64,000 bases of DNA from Billgrantia sulfidoxydans (GCF_017868775.1 NZ_CP053381.1:1550001-1614000); one strand, 5' to 3'; positions 16,679 through 27,000 are shown, counted from the stretch's first letter. Notes: generated by a model not told the origin, from the sequence alone. Numbers and translations: made by a program.

Positions 16679-18769
16679 TCAAGGCTCCTTGTCGTCGAGC
16701 CCCAGCGCCCAGAGAATGAAGGCGTCCTGGCGAGCATTGTCGTGCCACGCCTTGAACCGGCCCGAGGCGCCGCCATGCCCGGCGGTCATGTCTGTGCGCA
16801 GCAGTATCGGCCCCCGCGCAGTGCCCATCTCGGTCAGCCGCGCATAGAGCTTGGCTGGCTCCCAGTAGGGGACCCGGGAGTCGTGCCAGCTGCCCTGGAG
16901 AAACAGGGCGGGGTAGGGCTGGGGGGAAAGGTTGTCCAGCGGCGAGTAGGCGCGGATGCGCTTGCGCGCGTCGGGCTCGTGGGGGTTGCCCCACTCGGTG
17001 TACTCGGCGGTGGTCAGCGGCAGGTCGGGATTCTCCATGGTGCGCAGCACGTCGACGAAGGGGACATCGAGCACCGCGGCACAGAAGGCTTCGGGGGCCA
17101 GGTTGAGGCTGGCGCCGACCAGCAGCCCTCCGGCGCTGGCGCCATAGGCGGCGATCCGTTCGCCGTCGCTGAACCCCTTCTCCACCAAGGCGTTGCGTGC
17201 GGCGAGGAAGTCGCGAAAGCTGTTTTCCTTGTGCTCGAGCTTGCCAGCGAGGTACCAGGGCTCGCCGCGGTCGCCGCCGCCGCGTACGTGGGCGACGGCG
17301 AAGGCGACGCCGCGCGCGAGCAGCTCGAGCCTGGCGACCGAGAACCAGGGGTCGAGGACCTCGCCATAGGCACCGTAGCCGTAGAGCAGGGTGGGCAGGG
17401 GATGGCCGGCGAGGTCGGCGCGCATGACCACCGACACCGGTATCCGCTCGCCATCGTGGGCGCGTGCCCAGATGCGCTCGCAGCACAGGTCCGCCGGCTG
17501 CAGGTTGCCGTGGATCGGCTGGGTCTTCAGCACCCGGCGCTCCCCGCTGTCGAGGTCGTGCTCGAGCCAGCGTACCGGCATGACGAAGGACTCCTCGCGC
17601 AGGCGCAGCCGGCGACTGTCGAAATGCGGCACGTCGCCTAACATTACGCTGCAAGGCGATTCCGGCAGCGGCAGGCGTTCGTCGCGTCGCGGCGAATGGC
17701 TCGCGTCGAGTTCGACGATGCGTATACGAACCTGTGCCTCGTGGTGGTCTCGCTCGGTGATGGCCAGGCCCCAATCGAAGGCCTCGACGTCTTCGAGCGT
17801 GGTGTCGTCGCGGTGGCCGATCAGCGGTCGCCACGGGGCGTCGAGGTCGTGTTCGTCGGCCACGTCCAGGCGAAAGTGGGGGCCGTTGCGGTTGTGCAGG
17901 ATGTAGAAATGACCGGGACGGTGCTCCAGTCCGTACTCCACGCCCTTCTCCCGCGGCCGGAAGCAGCGCGGCGCCTGTCCTGGCGACAGTGCCGGCAGCA
18001 GGTGGCATTCGCTGGTGTCCTTCGAGGCGCTCTCCAGCACCAGCCATTGGCGCGAGCGTGTCTTGCCCAGGCCAAGCCAGAACTCGGGGTCCCCCTCGCG
18101 CAGTACCAGCGAGGGTTCGCCGGCCTGGCCCTGCGCGAGCGGCAGGCGCCAGATGCTGTCTGGCCGCTGGGTGGCATCGTAGCGGGTGAACAACAGCGTG
18201 GCGTTGTCTTCGGCCCAGGTCAGCTCCGGGCCGATCTCCTCCAGCAGCCGGCATGGCTCGCCGTCGGGCAGCGCCTTGAGATAGAGCGAGAAGCGCTCGT
18301 CGCCGCTGGTGTCCTCGGTCCAGGCCAGCCAGCGTTCGTCCGGCGACAGCGCCATGTCGCCCAGCTCCAGGTAGTGGTCCGGCGTGGCACGAGCCTGCAG
18401 ATCGAGAAAGACGCTCGCTTGCGTTGGTTGGCCGTTGGGGTGACGCCACCACACCGGGTAATCGGCATCGGCCGCCGTCTCGCTCCAGTAGGTATAGTGA
18501 TCCAGGGCGGTGCGCAGGCCGTGAACGGTCAGTTCGCGACGTGCGAGATGGCCGTGGTAGAGCCGCTCGATCAGGCTCCCGAGTGGTGCCATCCAGGCCT
18601 GGGATTCCTCGTTGGCGGCCTCGAGGAAGGCCTGAACGCGGTCATCGTCGCGCTCCTCCAACCAATGCCACTCGGGGTCCTCGGCGCGTCGAAATCGTTC
18701 GACCGGCGAAGGGAGGGGCTCGGTGTGAGGCGCAGCGGGAAACGGACGATGTGGCGGCTGTGCTTTCAT
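16679..18769 (-). CDS. ptrB: Oligopeptidase B (prolyl oligopeptidase family)
   Basis: Serine peptidase that cleaves short peptides after Lys or Arg; usually cytoplasmic or periplasmic. 696 residues from the Met at 18769, close to the family norm of about 690. The N-terminal beta-propeller domain (to about residue 410) includes WHWLEERDDDRVQAFLEAAN. The catalytic domain has the nucleophile in AYGASAGGLLVG, the Asp region SWHDSRVPYWEPAK, and the His in TDMTAGHGGASGR. An alternative start 36 bases upstream (18805) gives 708 residues; neither has a convincing ribosome site. It converges on the repeat-protein gene and is divergent from the membrane protein gene at 18855. Confidence 0.9.
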   Translation of the reverse strand: MKAQPPHRPFPAAPHTEPLPSPVERFRRAEDPEWHWLEERDDDRVQAFLEAANEESQAWMAPLGSLIERLYHGHLARRELTVHGLRTALDHYTYWSETAADADYPVWWRHPNGQPTQASVFLDLQARATPDHYLELGDMALSPDERWLAWTEDTSGDERFSLYLKALPDGEPCRLLEEIGPELTWAEDNATLLFTRYDATQRPDSIWRLPLAQGQAGEPSLVLREGDPEFWLGLGKTRSRQWLVLESASKDTSECHLLPALSPGQAPRCFRPREKGVEYGLEHRPGHFYILHNRNGPHFRLDVADEHDLDAPWRPLIGHRDDTTLEDVEAFDWGLAITERDHHEAQVRIRIVELDASHSPRRDERLPLPESPCSVMLGDVPHFDSRRLRLREESFVMPVRWLEHDLDSGERRVLKTQPIHGNLQPADLCCERIWARAHDGERIPVSVVMRADLAGHPLPTLLYGYGAYGEVLDPWFSVARLELLARGVAFAVAHVRGGGDRGEPWYLAGKLEHKENSFRDFLAARNALVEKGFSDGERIAAYGASAGGLLVGASLNLAPEAFCAAVLDVPFVDVLRTMENPDLPLTTAEYTEWGNPHEPDARKRIRAYSPLDNLSPQPYPALFLQGSWHDSRVPYWEPAKLYARLTEMGTARGPILLRTDMTAGHGGASGRFKAWHDNARQDAFILWALGLDDKEP

Positions 18770-18854
18770 TGGGGCGCGTGTACCATACTCAAGGTGACTT
18801 TCCATCCTGTACGATCCGCCAAGGGGCGAATCGTGACGCGAGAACGAGGTATCG

Positions 18855-19334
18855 ATGCTGACATCCGATTCGATGTCCCTACTATGGCTGACCTACTTGG
18901 GTTTGTCGCTGGTCGTGCTGGTGACCGGTTACCTGGGGTTGGCCTTCCTACCGCGCCTGCTGCGCCTGCCGATCACCTGGATGGTGGCGGGCATCCTGTT
19001 GATGCCGACCCGGTTCCGGTTGCCGCTGGTGGAGGAGGGAGAGTTCTATACCGGCATGGCACCGGCGGTGGTGGTAGCGGCCGTTGCCTTGCTCGAGCGC
19101 AACGTTTCAGGGTTGGTCTCGTCCGGCCTGCTGGTGGGCGCCGGAGCCCTGCTGGGTATCGCCGTGGGCATTCTCCAGGCATGGCTGCTGCGCAGGGAGG
19201 CCACGCCCGACGCAGGGGGGCAGGGAAAGCGCAAGCAGAACGACGACGAGTCGCACGATAACAGCAGGCGCAATGGCCGGTCTGGCGAGCAGCTGCGCCG
19301 GCAGCACGAGCGCCGGGAGCCGAAACTCGGCTAG
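18855..19334 (+). CDS. Small multi-pass membrane protein, unknown
   Basis: 159 residues. Hydrophobic segments lie at about 8-30, 36-50, 66-80 and 87-110, so three or four membrane helices are likely. The C-terminal 50 residues are very hydrophilic (rich in Arg, Lys, Asn, Gln) and probably cytoplasmic. GAGG six bases before the ATG supports the start. The gene ends 9 bases before the vWA-protein gene and is probably co-transcribed with it and the amidotransferase. No family recognised. Confidence 0.75.
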   Translation: MLTSDSMSLLWLTYLGLSLVVLVTGYLGLAFLPRLLRLPITWMVAGILLMPTRFRLPLVEEGEFYTGMAPAVVVAAVALLERNVSGLVSSGLLVGAGALLGIAVGILQAWLLRREATPDAGGQGKRKQNDDESHDNSRRNGRSGEQLRRQHERREPKLG

Positions 19335-19343
19335 GGAGCCCCG

Positions 19344-21188
19344 ATGGGGAGGGAGTGGAACAAGATATGGCACAGGCTGGCCGCTCTGGCCGGATGCCTG
19401 GTCGTGTCGAGCTGCCTGTCTGCCGCTTCACTCGACGAAGCGCACCCGGAAGTCCGGGTCATCATCGACGTTTCCGGCAGCATGCGTCACAACGATCCCG
19501 ACCAGTTGGCCATCGAGGCGCTGGAGCTGCTGGTCACCCTGGTACCCAATGGGGCCAGGGCCGGCATCTGGACCTTCGGCGAGCGGGTGGCGAACCCGAT
19601 GCCGCCAGGACCGGCCAATCTCGAATGGCGTGATCGCGCCCGGGCGCTGTCCAGCCTGTTGGTCAACTACCAGCAGTACACCGACATCGAATCGGCCATC
19701 TACCAGGCAGCGGCGGGTGAGGAGGTCGCGGGCCCGCGCCATCTGGTGCTACTCACCGACGGCATGATCGACCTGCCCGACTGGCGCGGCAGCAAGCCGG
19801 CCATCGACAGGGCCTCGCGCGAGGCGCTGCTCGATGAGCTCGGCCCGAGACTGGCCGAGGAGGGCGTCGTGGTACACGCCATCGCCTTTTCCGACGAGGC
19901 CGACCTCGACCTGGTGGAGCGCCTCGCGCAGATGACCGGCGGGCTGTCTGCGCCGGTCGCCGGCCCCGATGCCCTGCTGGGCGCCTTCCTCGCCATCGTC
20001 GACCGCATCTTTCCCAGCGACCGGGTGCCGGTCACCGACCAGCGGTTTCTCATCGAGCCGGGCCTGCGGGGCTTCACCGCGCTGCTGTTCCGTGGCGAGG
20101 GCGGTGAGGAGCCGGAGCTGGTGGGGCCGGATGGCCGGCGCTATTCCGCGGACTCGCCGCCCGAGGGCGCCGAGTGGCGTAGCGAGTCGCGCTACGACCT
20201 CGTCCAGGTACCCAGCCCCCAGCCGGGACAGTGGCGACTCGAGGGCGCGCCGGGGCAGGATAGCCGGATCACGGTCGAGTCGCCGCTCAGCCTGCAGACG
20301 GCCGGCGTGCCGAGTACGCTCTACCTGGGCTTCGACGTGCCGGTGGAGGCCTGGCTCGCTCGCGATGGTGAGACAGTGGCCGTCGAGGCGCTGCCTGCGC
20401 ACCTGCGCCTGACCGCGGAGCTGCACGATGACTCGGGATCGGTGCAGTCGGCCGTGGCCCTCAAGCAACAGGAAGCGCGATTCGTCGGTCGCTTGCCCGC
20501 ACCCGCGCTGCAGGGGACTGCCCAGTTCGTCGTTCGCGCCGAGGGCCAGGGCTTTCGGCGCCAGCGGGTGCAGCCCATCAACGTGCTTCCGGCCGTGGCC
20601 GCGCAGCATGACGAGGCCGGCCAGCAGGTGCTCCTCGCCGCCGAACACCCCTCGCTCGATCGTGACAACACGCGCCTCTATGGCCAGCTCCAGGGGGCTC
20701 GTCTCGAGGCGGAGCCCGTCGCCGAGCGGCGCTGGAGCATGGCGCTGCCCGAGCTGGACACGGCCCTCAGCGTACCCTTGATCCTGCGCGGCGAAGTCAC
20801 CCTGGAAGGCGAGACGCGCGAGCTGTACCTGCCGCGGCTGATGTTGTTCTCCGAGGTCGACACGGCGATCGACCAGGTTGATGCCAGCCCTGCCCTGGAA
20901 GTGGCACGCTTCCACGAGGAGTTGTCACCGGTGCGCGAGCGAGCCGGATCGGCATTGCCGGAGCCGGTCGAGCGTGTCGTCAGGCACGTGCAGGCGCTGC
21001 CGCGGATCGCCCAGGAGCGCTGGCGGGAATGGCGCCCCATGCTGGCCGGGCCGCTCGAGGAGACCTTGGACGAGCCGCGTTGGCGCTGGCTGCTCGGTAC
21101 CCTGCTGGCTGCCCTCGTGCTCTTGCTGCTGTTGTGGAGAATTGCGCGGCGACGCCGTGCAGCGCCCCGGGAGGAGCCGCATGTGTGA
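19344..21188 (+). CDS. von Willebrand factor A domain protein, membrane-anchored
   Basis: 614 residues. A signal sequence lies at about 11-29; the VSSC at 21-24 could also be a lipobox. The vWA domain spans about 36-215, with the MIDAS motif DVSGS at 42-46 and the TDG loop (VLLTDGMID) intact, so it should bind a metal and a protein ligand. A large beta-rich periplasmic region follows, then one membrane helix near 580-600 (LLGTLLAALVLLLLLW) and an Arg-rich cytoplasmic tail. This architecture resembles the uncharacterised TIGR03503-type vWA proteins of marine gammaproteobacteria, from memory. It overlaps the amidotransferase gene by 8 bases. Function unknown. Confidence 0.85.
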   Translation: MGREWNKIWHRLAALAGCLVVSSCLSAASLDEAHPEVRVIIDVSGSMRHNDPDQLAIEALELLVTLVPNGARAGIWTFGERVANPMPPGPANLEWRDRARALSSLLVNYQQYTDIESAIYQAAAGEEVAGPRHLVLLTDGMIDLPDWRGSKPAIDRASREALLDELGPRLAEEGVVVHAIAFSDEADLDLVERLAQMTGGLSAPVAGPDALLGAFLAIVDRIFPSDRVPVTDQRFLIEPGLRGFTALLFRGEGGEEPELVGPDGRRYSADSPPEGAEWRSESRYDLVQVPSPQPGQWRLEGAPGQDSRITVESPLSLQTAGVPSTLYLGFDVPVEAWLARDGETVAVEALPAHLRLTAELHDDSGSVQSAVALKQQEARFVGRLPAPALQGTAQFVVRAEGQGFRRQRVQPINVLPAVAAQHDEAGQQVLLAAEHPSLDRDNTRLYGQLQGARLEAEPVAERRWSMALPELDTALSVPLILRGEVTLEGETRELYLPRLMLFSEVDTAIDQVDASPALEVARFHEELSPVRERAGSALPEPVERVVRHVQALPRIAQERWREWRPMLAGPLEETLDEPRWRWLLGTLLAALVLLLLLWRIARRRRAAPREEPHV

Positions 21189-22002
21189 GCTGCTGGGCAT
21201 GAGCGCCAACGTGCCCACCGACATTTGCTTCAGCTTCACCGGCTTCCTGCATCGCGGCGGCGGCACCGGGCCGCATCGCGACGGCTGGGGAATCGCCTTC
21301 TACGAGGCGGGCGGCTATCGCGACTTTCGCGACCCGCACCCCTCGGTACGCTCCCCCATTGCGCGGCTGATCACCGACTATCCGATCAAGTCGCACATTG
21401 CCATCAGCCATATCCGTCAGGCCAACGTCGGCGAAGTGCGCCTGGCGAATACCCATCCGTTCACCCGCGAGATGTGGGGGCGAACCTGGTGCTATGCCCA
21501 TAACGGCCAGCTCGAGGCGTGGCAGGGCCTGCCGCTGAATTTCTACCGGCCGGTGGGCGACACCGACAGCGAACACGCCTTCTGCTGGCTGCTGGCTTCG
21601 CTGCGCGAGCGCTTCCCCGAGCCGCCCGTGCTGACGGAAGACGATGCCACGCTGGGCGAGCGACATGCGGCGCTCTGGCGGCGGCTTCACCGGCTGTGCG
21701 AGACGCTGCGGGCCATGGGCGTGTTCAACCTGCTGCTGGCCGACGGCGAGTTCCTCTACACCTACTGCTCGACGAAGCTGGCCCATATCACTCGCCGCGC
21801 CCCGTTCGGCAGTGCGGAGCTCTCCGATGCCGAGCTGACGGTCAATTTTGCCGAGCACACCACGCCCGACGACATCGTCTCGGTGATCGCGACCGAGCCA
21901 TTGACCTGCAACGAGGCCTGGGTACGCATGGTGCCGGGTGAGCTGCTGGTGTGGCGCCACGGTCGCGTCGTCGCGCGCCTCATGGCCGAGTCCGCAGGCT
22001 GA
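21181..22002 (+). CDS. yafJ: Class II glutamine amidotransferase (YafJ type)
   Basis: Ntn-type amidotransferase-like domain protein of 273 residues. The catalytic Cys is at position 2, immediately after the initiator Met (MCELLGMSAN), as required for an N-terminal nucleophile. HRGGGTGPHRDGWGIAFY, SHIRQANVG and THPFTREMWGRTWCYAHNGQL match the conserved glutaminase core. There is no partner synthase domain, so the acceptor is unknown. The start at 21181 overlaps the vWA gene by 8 bases; a longer frame from 20878 lies inside that gene. YafJ's own role has not been settled. Confidence 0.92.
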   Translation: MCELLGMSANVPTDICFSFTGFLHRGGGTGPHRDGWGIAFYEAGGYRDFRDPHPSVRSPIARLITDYPIKSHIAISHIRQANVGEVRLANTHPFTREMWGRTWCYAHNGQLEAWQGLPLNFYRPVGDTDSEHAFCWLLASLRERFPEPPVLTEDDATLGERHAALWRRLHRLCETLRAMGVFNLLLADGEFLYTYCSTKLAHITRRAPFGSAELSDAELTVNFAEHTTPDDIVSVIATEPLTCNEAWVRMVPGELLVWRHGRVVARLMAESAG

Positions 22003-22090
22003 GGTTCCTGCTGCCTGCCGGCTTGCCTTTCTACTGCCTTTTGCCCAGTTTGATAGTCAGCGGGGCGTCCACGCGGGGTGCCTATTGAAT

Positions 22091-22111
22091 GAACGGTTGT
22101 TTGAATCGTTC
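22091..22111. promoter_or_regulatory. Candidate repressor operator in front of fadD
   Basis: Imperfect dyad: GAACG at 22091-22095 and CGTTC at 22107-22111, with inner TT/AA also paired. Within it, TGAAC-GGTT-GTTTG has the same spacing as the CAAAC-N4-GTTTG site before the acyl-CoA dehydrogenase gene (48915-48934), and its right half TGTTTGAA is identical to that site. This points to a TetR-type fatty acid regulator such as PsrA, by inference. Confidence 0.45.
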
Positions 22112-22113
22112 GT

Positions 22114-22141
22114 TTTACAGCCGGGTGATGCCTGGTATATC
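22114..22141 (+). promoter_or_regulatory. Candidate fadD promoter
   Basis: TTTACA at 22114-22119 (5 of 6) and TATATC at 22136-22141 (4 of 6) have a 16-base spacer. The operator-like dyad lies directly upstream. Two copies of GGGGCAGTAAA follow at 22146-22156 and 22160-22170 in the leader; their role is unknown. Confidence 0.4.
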
Positions 22142-22243
22142 GTTAGGGGCAGTAAATTTGGGGCAGTAAAATAGCCCGTCAAAATAACAACGGACGAGGT
22201 CGAGGGGTGAGCGACCGCCGCCGACGCTGTGGAGATAGCGCCA

Positions 22244-23911
22244 ATGAGTGAGCAAGCCAACGCCGGTATCCTCAACGGTCCCGAGCTGAAGGGCATGGAG
22301 AAGTATCGATCGCTGATGGACGTCTTCCATGCGGCGGTGAAACGCTTTGCCGACAACCCGGCATTCACCTGCATGGGGCAGACCCTCACCTTTGCCGAGC
22401 TCGATCGTCTGTCGGCCGATTTTGCCGCCTGGCTGCAGCACGAGACCGGGCTGCAGCCGGGCGATCGCATCGCCATCCAACTGCCCAACGTACTGCAGTT
22501 CCCGGTGGCGGTGTTCGGCGCCCTGCGCGCCGGGCTGGCGGTCGTCAACACCAACCCGCTCTACACCGAGCGCGAGATGGCCCACCAGTTCAAGGACTCC
22601 GGAGCACGGGCGATCCTGATCCTGGCCAACATGGCGAGCAAGCTCGAGAAGGTGCTCGATCGCACCGACATCGAGCACGTGCTGGTCACCGAGCTTGGTG
22701 ACCTGCACGGTTTCCCCAAGCGCTTCCTGATCAACGCCGTGGTCAAGCACGTCAAGAAGATGGTGCCGTCCTATTCGCTGCCGATGGCGGTACCGTTTCG
22801 CAAGGCGCTCCGAGACGGCGCCTCGCGCCAGCACCGCGAGGTCGAGCGGGGGCTCGACGACATCGCCGCGCTGCAGTACACCGGGGGCACCACCGGCATG
22901 CCCAAGGGCACCATGCTCACCCACTGCAACCTGGTGGCCAACATGCTCCAGGCGGAGGGGGCCATCGGGCCTGGCTTGGCCCAGGGCAAGGAGGTGGTGA
23001 TCGCGCCGCTGCCGGTCTACCACATCTACACCTTCACGGTGAACTGCCTGTTCCTGATGGAGACTGGCAATCACTCGATCCTGATCACCAATCCCCGTGA
23101 CCTGGACAACTTCGTCAAGGAGCTGCAGAAGATCAAGTTCTCGGGTTTCATCGGCCTCAATACCCTGTTCAACGCACTGTGCAACCGCGAGGATTTCCGC
23201 AAGCTCGATTTCTCGCGCCTGCACCTGACGATTTCCGGTGGCATGGCGTTGACCAAGGCGGCGGCGAGCCGCTGGGAGGAGATCACCGGATGCCCCATCG
23301 CCGAGGGCTACGGGCTCACCGAGACGTCCCCGATCGTCAGCTTCAACCCAATCGACGCCATCCAGCTCGGCACCATCGGCAAGCCGGTGGCGGGCACTTC
23401 GGTGAAGGTGGTCGACGCCGACGGCACCCCTCTGCCGCTGGGCGAGCCGGGCGAGCTGTGCGTCAAGGGCCCCCAGGTGATGAAGGGTTACTGGAACCTC
23501 GACGAGGAGACGGCCAAGGTGCTGACCGAAGATGGCTGGTTCCATACCGGCGACATCGCGGTACTGCAGGAGGATGGCTACATCCGTATCGTCGATCGAA
23601 AGAAGGACATGATCCTGGTGTCCGGCTTCAACGTCTATCCCAACGAGATCGAGGACGTCGTCGCCAAGCATCCGGGCGTGGTCGAGTCGGCGGCGGTCGG
23701 GGTGCCCGACGAGAACAGCGGCGAGGCGGTCAAGCTGTTCGTGGTCGCAAGGGACGAAAGCCTGGACGAGAAGAGCCTGCGCGAGTGGTGCAAGAAGGAG
23801 CTGGCCGGCTACAAGGTGCCGCGGTTCGTCGAGTTCCGCGACGAGCTGCCCAAGACCAACGTCGGCAAGGTGCTGCGGCGCCAGCTTCGCGACGAGCAGG
23901 GGGAGCGCTAG
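22244..23911 (+). CDS. fadD: Long-chain fatty acyl-CoA ligase
   Basis: Activates long-chain fatty acids to acyl-CoA with ATP, at the inner face of the membrane. 555 residues, close to E. coli FadD. Adenylation motifs: YTGGTTGMPKGTML (P-loop, about 213-226), YGLTETSP, and TGDIAVLQEDGYIRIVDRKKD with the FNVYPNEIED hinge; the C-terminal Lys is in KTNVGKVLRRQL. The ATG at 22244 has GGAG nine bases upstream and gives MSEQANAG; a GTG 15 bases earlier is possible. It is a single-gene unit ended by a strong terminator. Confidence 0.94.
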   Translation: MSEQANAGILNGPELKGMEKYRSLMDVFHAAVKRFADNPAFTCMGQTLTFAELDRLSADFAAWLQHETGLQPGDRIAIQLPNVLQFPVAVFGALRAGLAVVNTNPLYTEREMAHQFKDSGARAILILANMASKLEKVLDRTDIEHVLVTELGDLHGFPKRFLINAVVKHVKKMVPSYSLPMAVPFRKALRDGASRQHREVERGLDDIAALQYTGGTTGMPKGTMLTHCNLVANMLQAEGAIGPGLAQGKEVVIAPLPVYHIYTFTVNCLFLMETGNHSILITNPRDLDNFVKELQKIKFSGFIGLNTLFNALCNREDFRKLDFSRLHLTISGGMALTKAAASRWEEITGCPIAEGYGLTETSPIVSFNPIDAIQLGTIGKPVAGTSVKVVDADGTPLPLGEPGELCVKGPQVMKGYWNLDEETAKVLTEDGWFHTGDIAVLQEDGYIRIVDRKKDMILVSGFNVYPNEIEDVVAKHPGVVESAAVGVPDENSGEAVKLFVVARDESLDEKSLREWCKKELAGYKVPRFVEFRDELPKTNVGKVLRRQLRDEQGER

Positions 23912-23981
23912 GGCCGCGTCGGGTTGGCGACGGCCGGCACGCCCGGCATTGGCCGAGCTTCGGCCAGCAGCGTTACAATGA

Positions 23982-24018
23982 CCTGCCCGCTCCGGCATAC
24001 CGGGGCGGGCAGGTTTTT
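23982..24018 (+). terminator. Strong rho-independent terminator after fadD
   Basis: A 14-base stem, CCTGCCCGCTCCGG with CCGGGGCGGGCAGG (one G-U pair), encloses a CATA loop. TTTTT follows at 24014-24018. It lies 20 bases before the hrpA start, so hrpA must have its own promoter or depend on read-through. Confidence 0.92.
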
Positions 24019-24037
24019 CCTTGGCAAGAGGCGTTTC

Positions 24038-27000
24038 GTGAGTACCGCTACCCCCGCTGGACATACCGATGACAAGATCGAGCTGCAGCGCCTCGAGCAG
24101 GCGCTGGGCGAGGTCATGTTGCGCGATCGCGAGCCCCTTTCGCGCAGGCTGAACGGCCTGGCGCGGCGCCTGCGCGAGGGCAAGCCGGTTGACCGCGGCC
24201 TGGCCGAGGTGGCGCGCGACGTCGAGCGTTCCGCGGCGCTGGCGGCCAGCCGCCGGGCCCGGCCGGTGGCGCTGAACTATCCTCCCGAGCTGCCGGTGGC
24301 AGAGCGCCGCGACGAGATCCTCGCCGCTCTGCGCAAGCACCAGGTGGTGGTGGTGGCCGGCGAGACCGGCTCCGGCAAGACCACCCAGCTGCCCAAGCTG
24401 TGCCTGGAGCTGGGCCTCGGGCGGCGCGGCCTGATCGGCCACACCCAGCCGCGGCGGCTGGCGGCGCGCTCGGTGGCCACGCGCCTGGCCGAGGAGCTCG
24501 AGGTGCCGCTGGGCGAGCAGGTGGGCTACCAGGTGCGCTTCACCGACCAGACCGGCGACGCTACCCTGGTCAAGCTGATGACCGACGGCATCCTGCTGGC
24601 CGAGACCCGCCACGACCCGGATCTCAGTCGCTACGAAGCGATCGTCATCGACGAGGCCCACGAGCGCAGCCTCAACATCGACTTCCTGCTCGGCTACCTC
24701 AAGCGCCTGCTGCCGCGCCGGCCCGAGCTCAAGCTGATCATCACCTCGGCGACCATCGACGTGGCGCGCTTCGCCGAGCATTTCGCGCTGCCCGGCGCCG
24801 ACGGCGAACCCAGGCCCGCCCCGGTGGTAGAGGTCTCGGGCCGCACCTACCCGGTCGAGGTGCGCTATCGTCCGCTGGTGCGCGAGGAAGAGGATGAGGC
24901 CGACCGCACCCTGCAGGAGGGCATCCTCCACGCCGTGGCGGAGATCGAGCAGACCGAGCGCGACAGGCGCTGGTTCCACGGCCCCCGCGACATCCTGGTG
25001 TTCCTGCCCGGCGAGCGCGAGATCCGCGAGACCGCGGACACCCTGCGGCGTGCCGACCTCAAGGCCACCGAGATCCTGCCGCTCTATGCGCGGCTCTCCA
25101 ACGCCGAGCAGAACCGCGTCTTCGCCCCGCATGCCGGGCGTCGCATCGTGCTGGCCACCAACGTCGCCGAGACCTCGCTCACCGTGCCCGGCATTCGCTA
25201 CGTGATCGACCCGGGACTGGTGCGCATCAGCCGTTACAGCTACCGCGCCAAGATCCAGCGCCTGCCGGTGGAGCCGGTCAGCCAGGCCAGCGCCGACCAG
25301 CGCAAGGGTCGCTGCGGGCGGGTGGCCGAGGGGGTGTGCATCCGCCTCTACGACGAGGAGGATTTCCTCTCACGCCCCGAATTCACCGACCCCGAGATCC
25401 GACGCACCAACCTGGCGTCGGTGATCCTGTCGATGCTTTCCCTCAAGCTTGGCGACATCGAGCAGTTCCCCTTCGTCGATCCCCCCGACTCGCGCTTCAT
25501 CAAGGATGGCTTCCGCCTGCTGTTCGAGCTGGGCGCGGTGGACGAGGCCAACCGCCTGACGCCGGTAGGACGCAAGCTCGCCCGGCTGCCGATCGATCCG
25601 CGCCTGGCGCGCATGGTGCTGGCGGGCGCCGAGCAGGGCGGGCTGCGCGACGTGCTGGTGGTGGTCTCGGCGCTGGCGGTGCAGGACCCGCGCGACCGCC
25701 CGGCGGAGAAGCGCCAGGCCGCCGACCAGGCCCATCGTCGCTGGCACGATCCGGACTCCGACTTCGTCGCGCTGCTCAACCTGTGGCAGGGCTTCGAGGC
25801 TGCCCGCGACGAGCTCAGCGGCAACCAGCTGCGGCGATGGTGCAAGGAGCACTACCTCAACTACCTGCGCCTGCGCGAGTGGCACGATACCTTTCGCCAG
25901 CTGCGCCAGCTGCTGCGCGAAATGGGGATCGAGGTGCCGGCACCGTTGCCCGAGCCAGCGCAGGACGGGGAAGAACATGACCGGGCCCGCCAACAGGCGC
26001 GCCGCCAGAGTGCCGTGCAATTGCACAAGGCGCTGCTGCCGGGCCTGCTCTCGCATCTGGGCATGCTCACCGAGAACCGAGAGTACCTGGGGGCGCGCAA
26101 CCGCAAGTTCGTCATCCATCCCGGCTCGGGGCTGGCCAAGAAACCACCCAAGTGGCTGATGGCCTTCGAGCTGGTGGAGACCACCCGGCTGTTCGCCCGG
26201 ACCGTGGCCAGGATCGAGCCGCAGTGGGTCGAGCCCGCGGCCGGGCACCTGGTCAAGCGCAGCTACAGCGAGCCGCACTGGGAGATGAAGCGTGCCCAGG
26301 TGGTGGCCAAGGAGCAGGTCACGCTGTTCGGCCTGCCCATCGTCAGCGGGCGCAGCGTGCACTACGGCCCCATCGCCCCGCGGGAGGCACGCGAGCTGTT
26401 CATCCGCCGCGCCCTGGTGGAGGGCGATTTTCGCACCCGGGGCGAGTTCTTCGACTACAATCGCGCCCTGGTGGAAGAGGTCGAAGAGCTCGAGGACCGG
26501 GCGCGCAAGCGCGACATCCTGGTCGACGAGGAGACGCTGTTCGCCTTCTACGATGAGCGGATTCCCGCCGACATCGTCAACGGCAAGGGCTTCGAGGCAT
26601 GGCGCAGGAAGGCCGAAGCCGACGATCCCGATATCCTCAAGTTCGACCGCGCCGTGCTGCTGGCGCGTGAAGCGAAGGAGGTCACCCAGGCCCAATACCC
26701 CGACGAGCTGTTGCTCGGCGGAGTGCGCTATCCGCTCGACTATCGCTTCGAGCCCGGCGCGCCGGACGACGGCGTGACCCTGACGGTGCCGGCGGCGATG
26801 CTGCCGCAGCTGCCGCGGGCACGGCTCGAGTGGTTGGTGCCGGGGCTGCTGCGTGAAAAGTGCATCGCCCTGCTCAAGTCGTTGCCGAAGGCGATTCGGC
26901 GCCAGGTGGTGCCGATTCCCGACTGGGTCGACGCCGCGTTGGAGACGCTGACGCCCGACGACGTACCGCTCACCGAGGCCCTGGGCGAGTTCCTGCGTCG

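Noticed and set aside
15640..16776. A Pro/Ser-rich 378-codon frame opposite the repeat protein
   Set aside because: The PPPEPPLSPP pattern is the reverse reading of the Gly/Asp/Asn repeat. The plus-strand frame has the signal peptide, ribosome site and terminator.
22115..25132. A 1005-codon open frame opposite fadD and hrpA
   Set aside because: It runs across two real genes, a terminator and an intergenic region, and its Gln/His/Leu-rich composition is typical of an antisense shadow.
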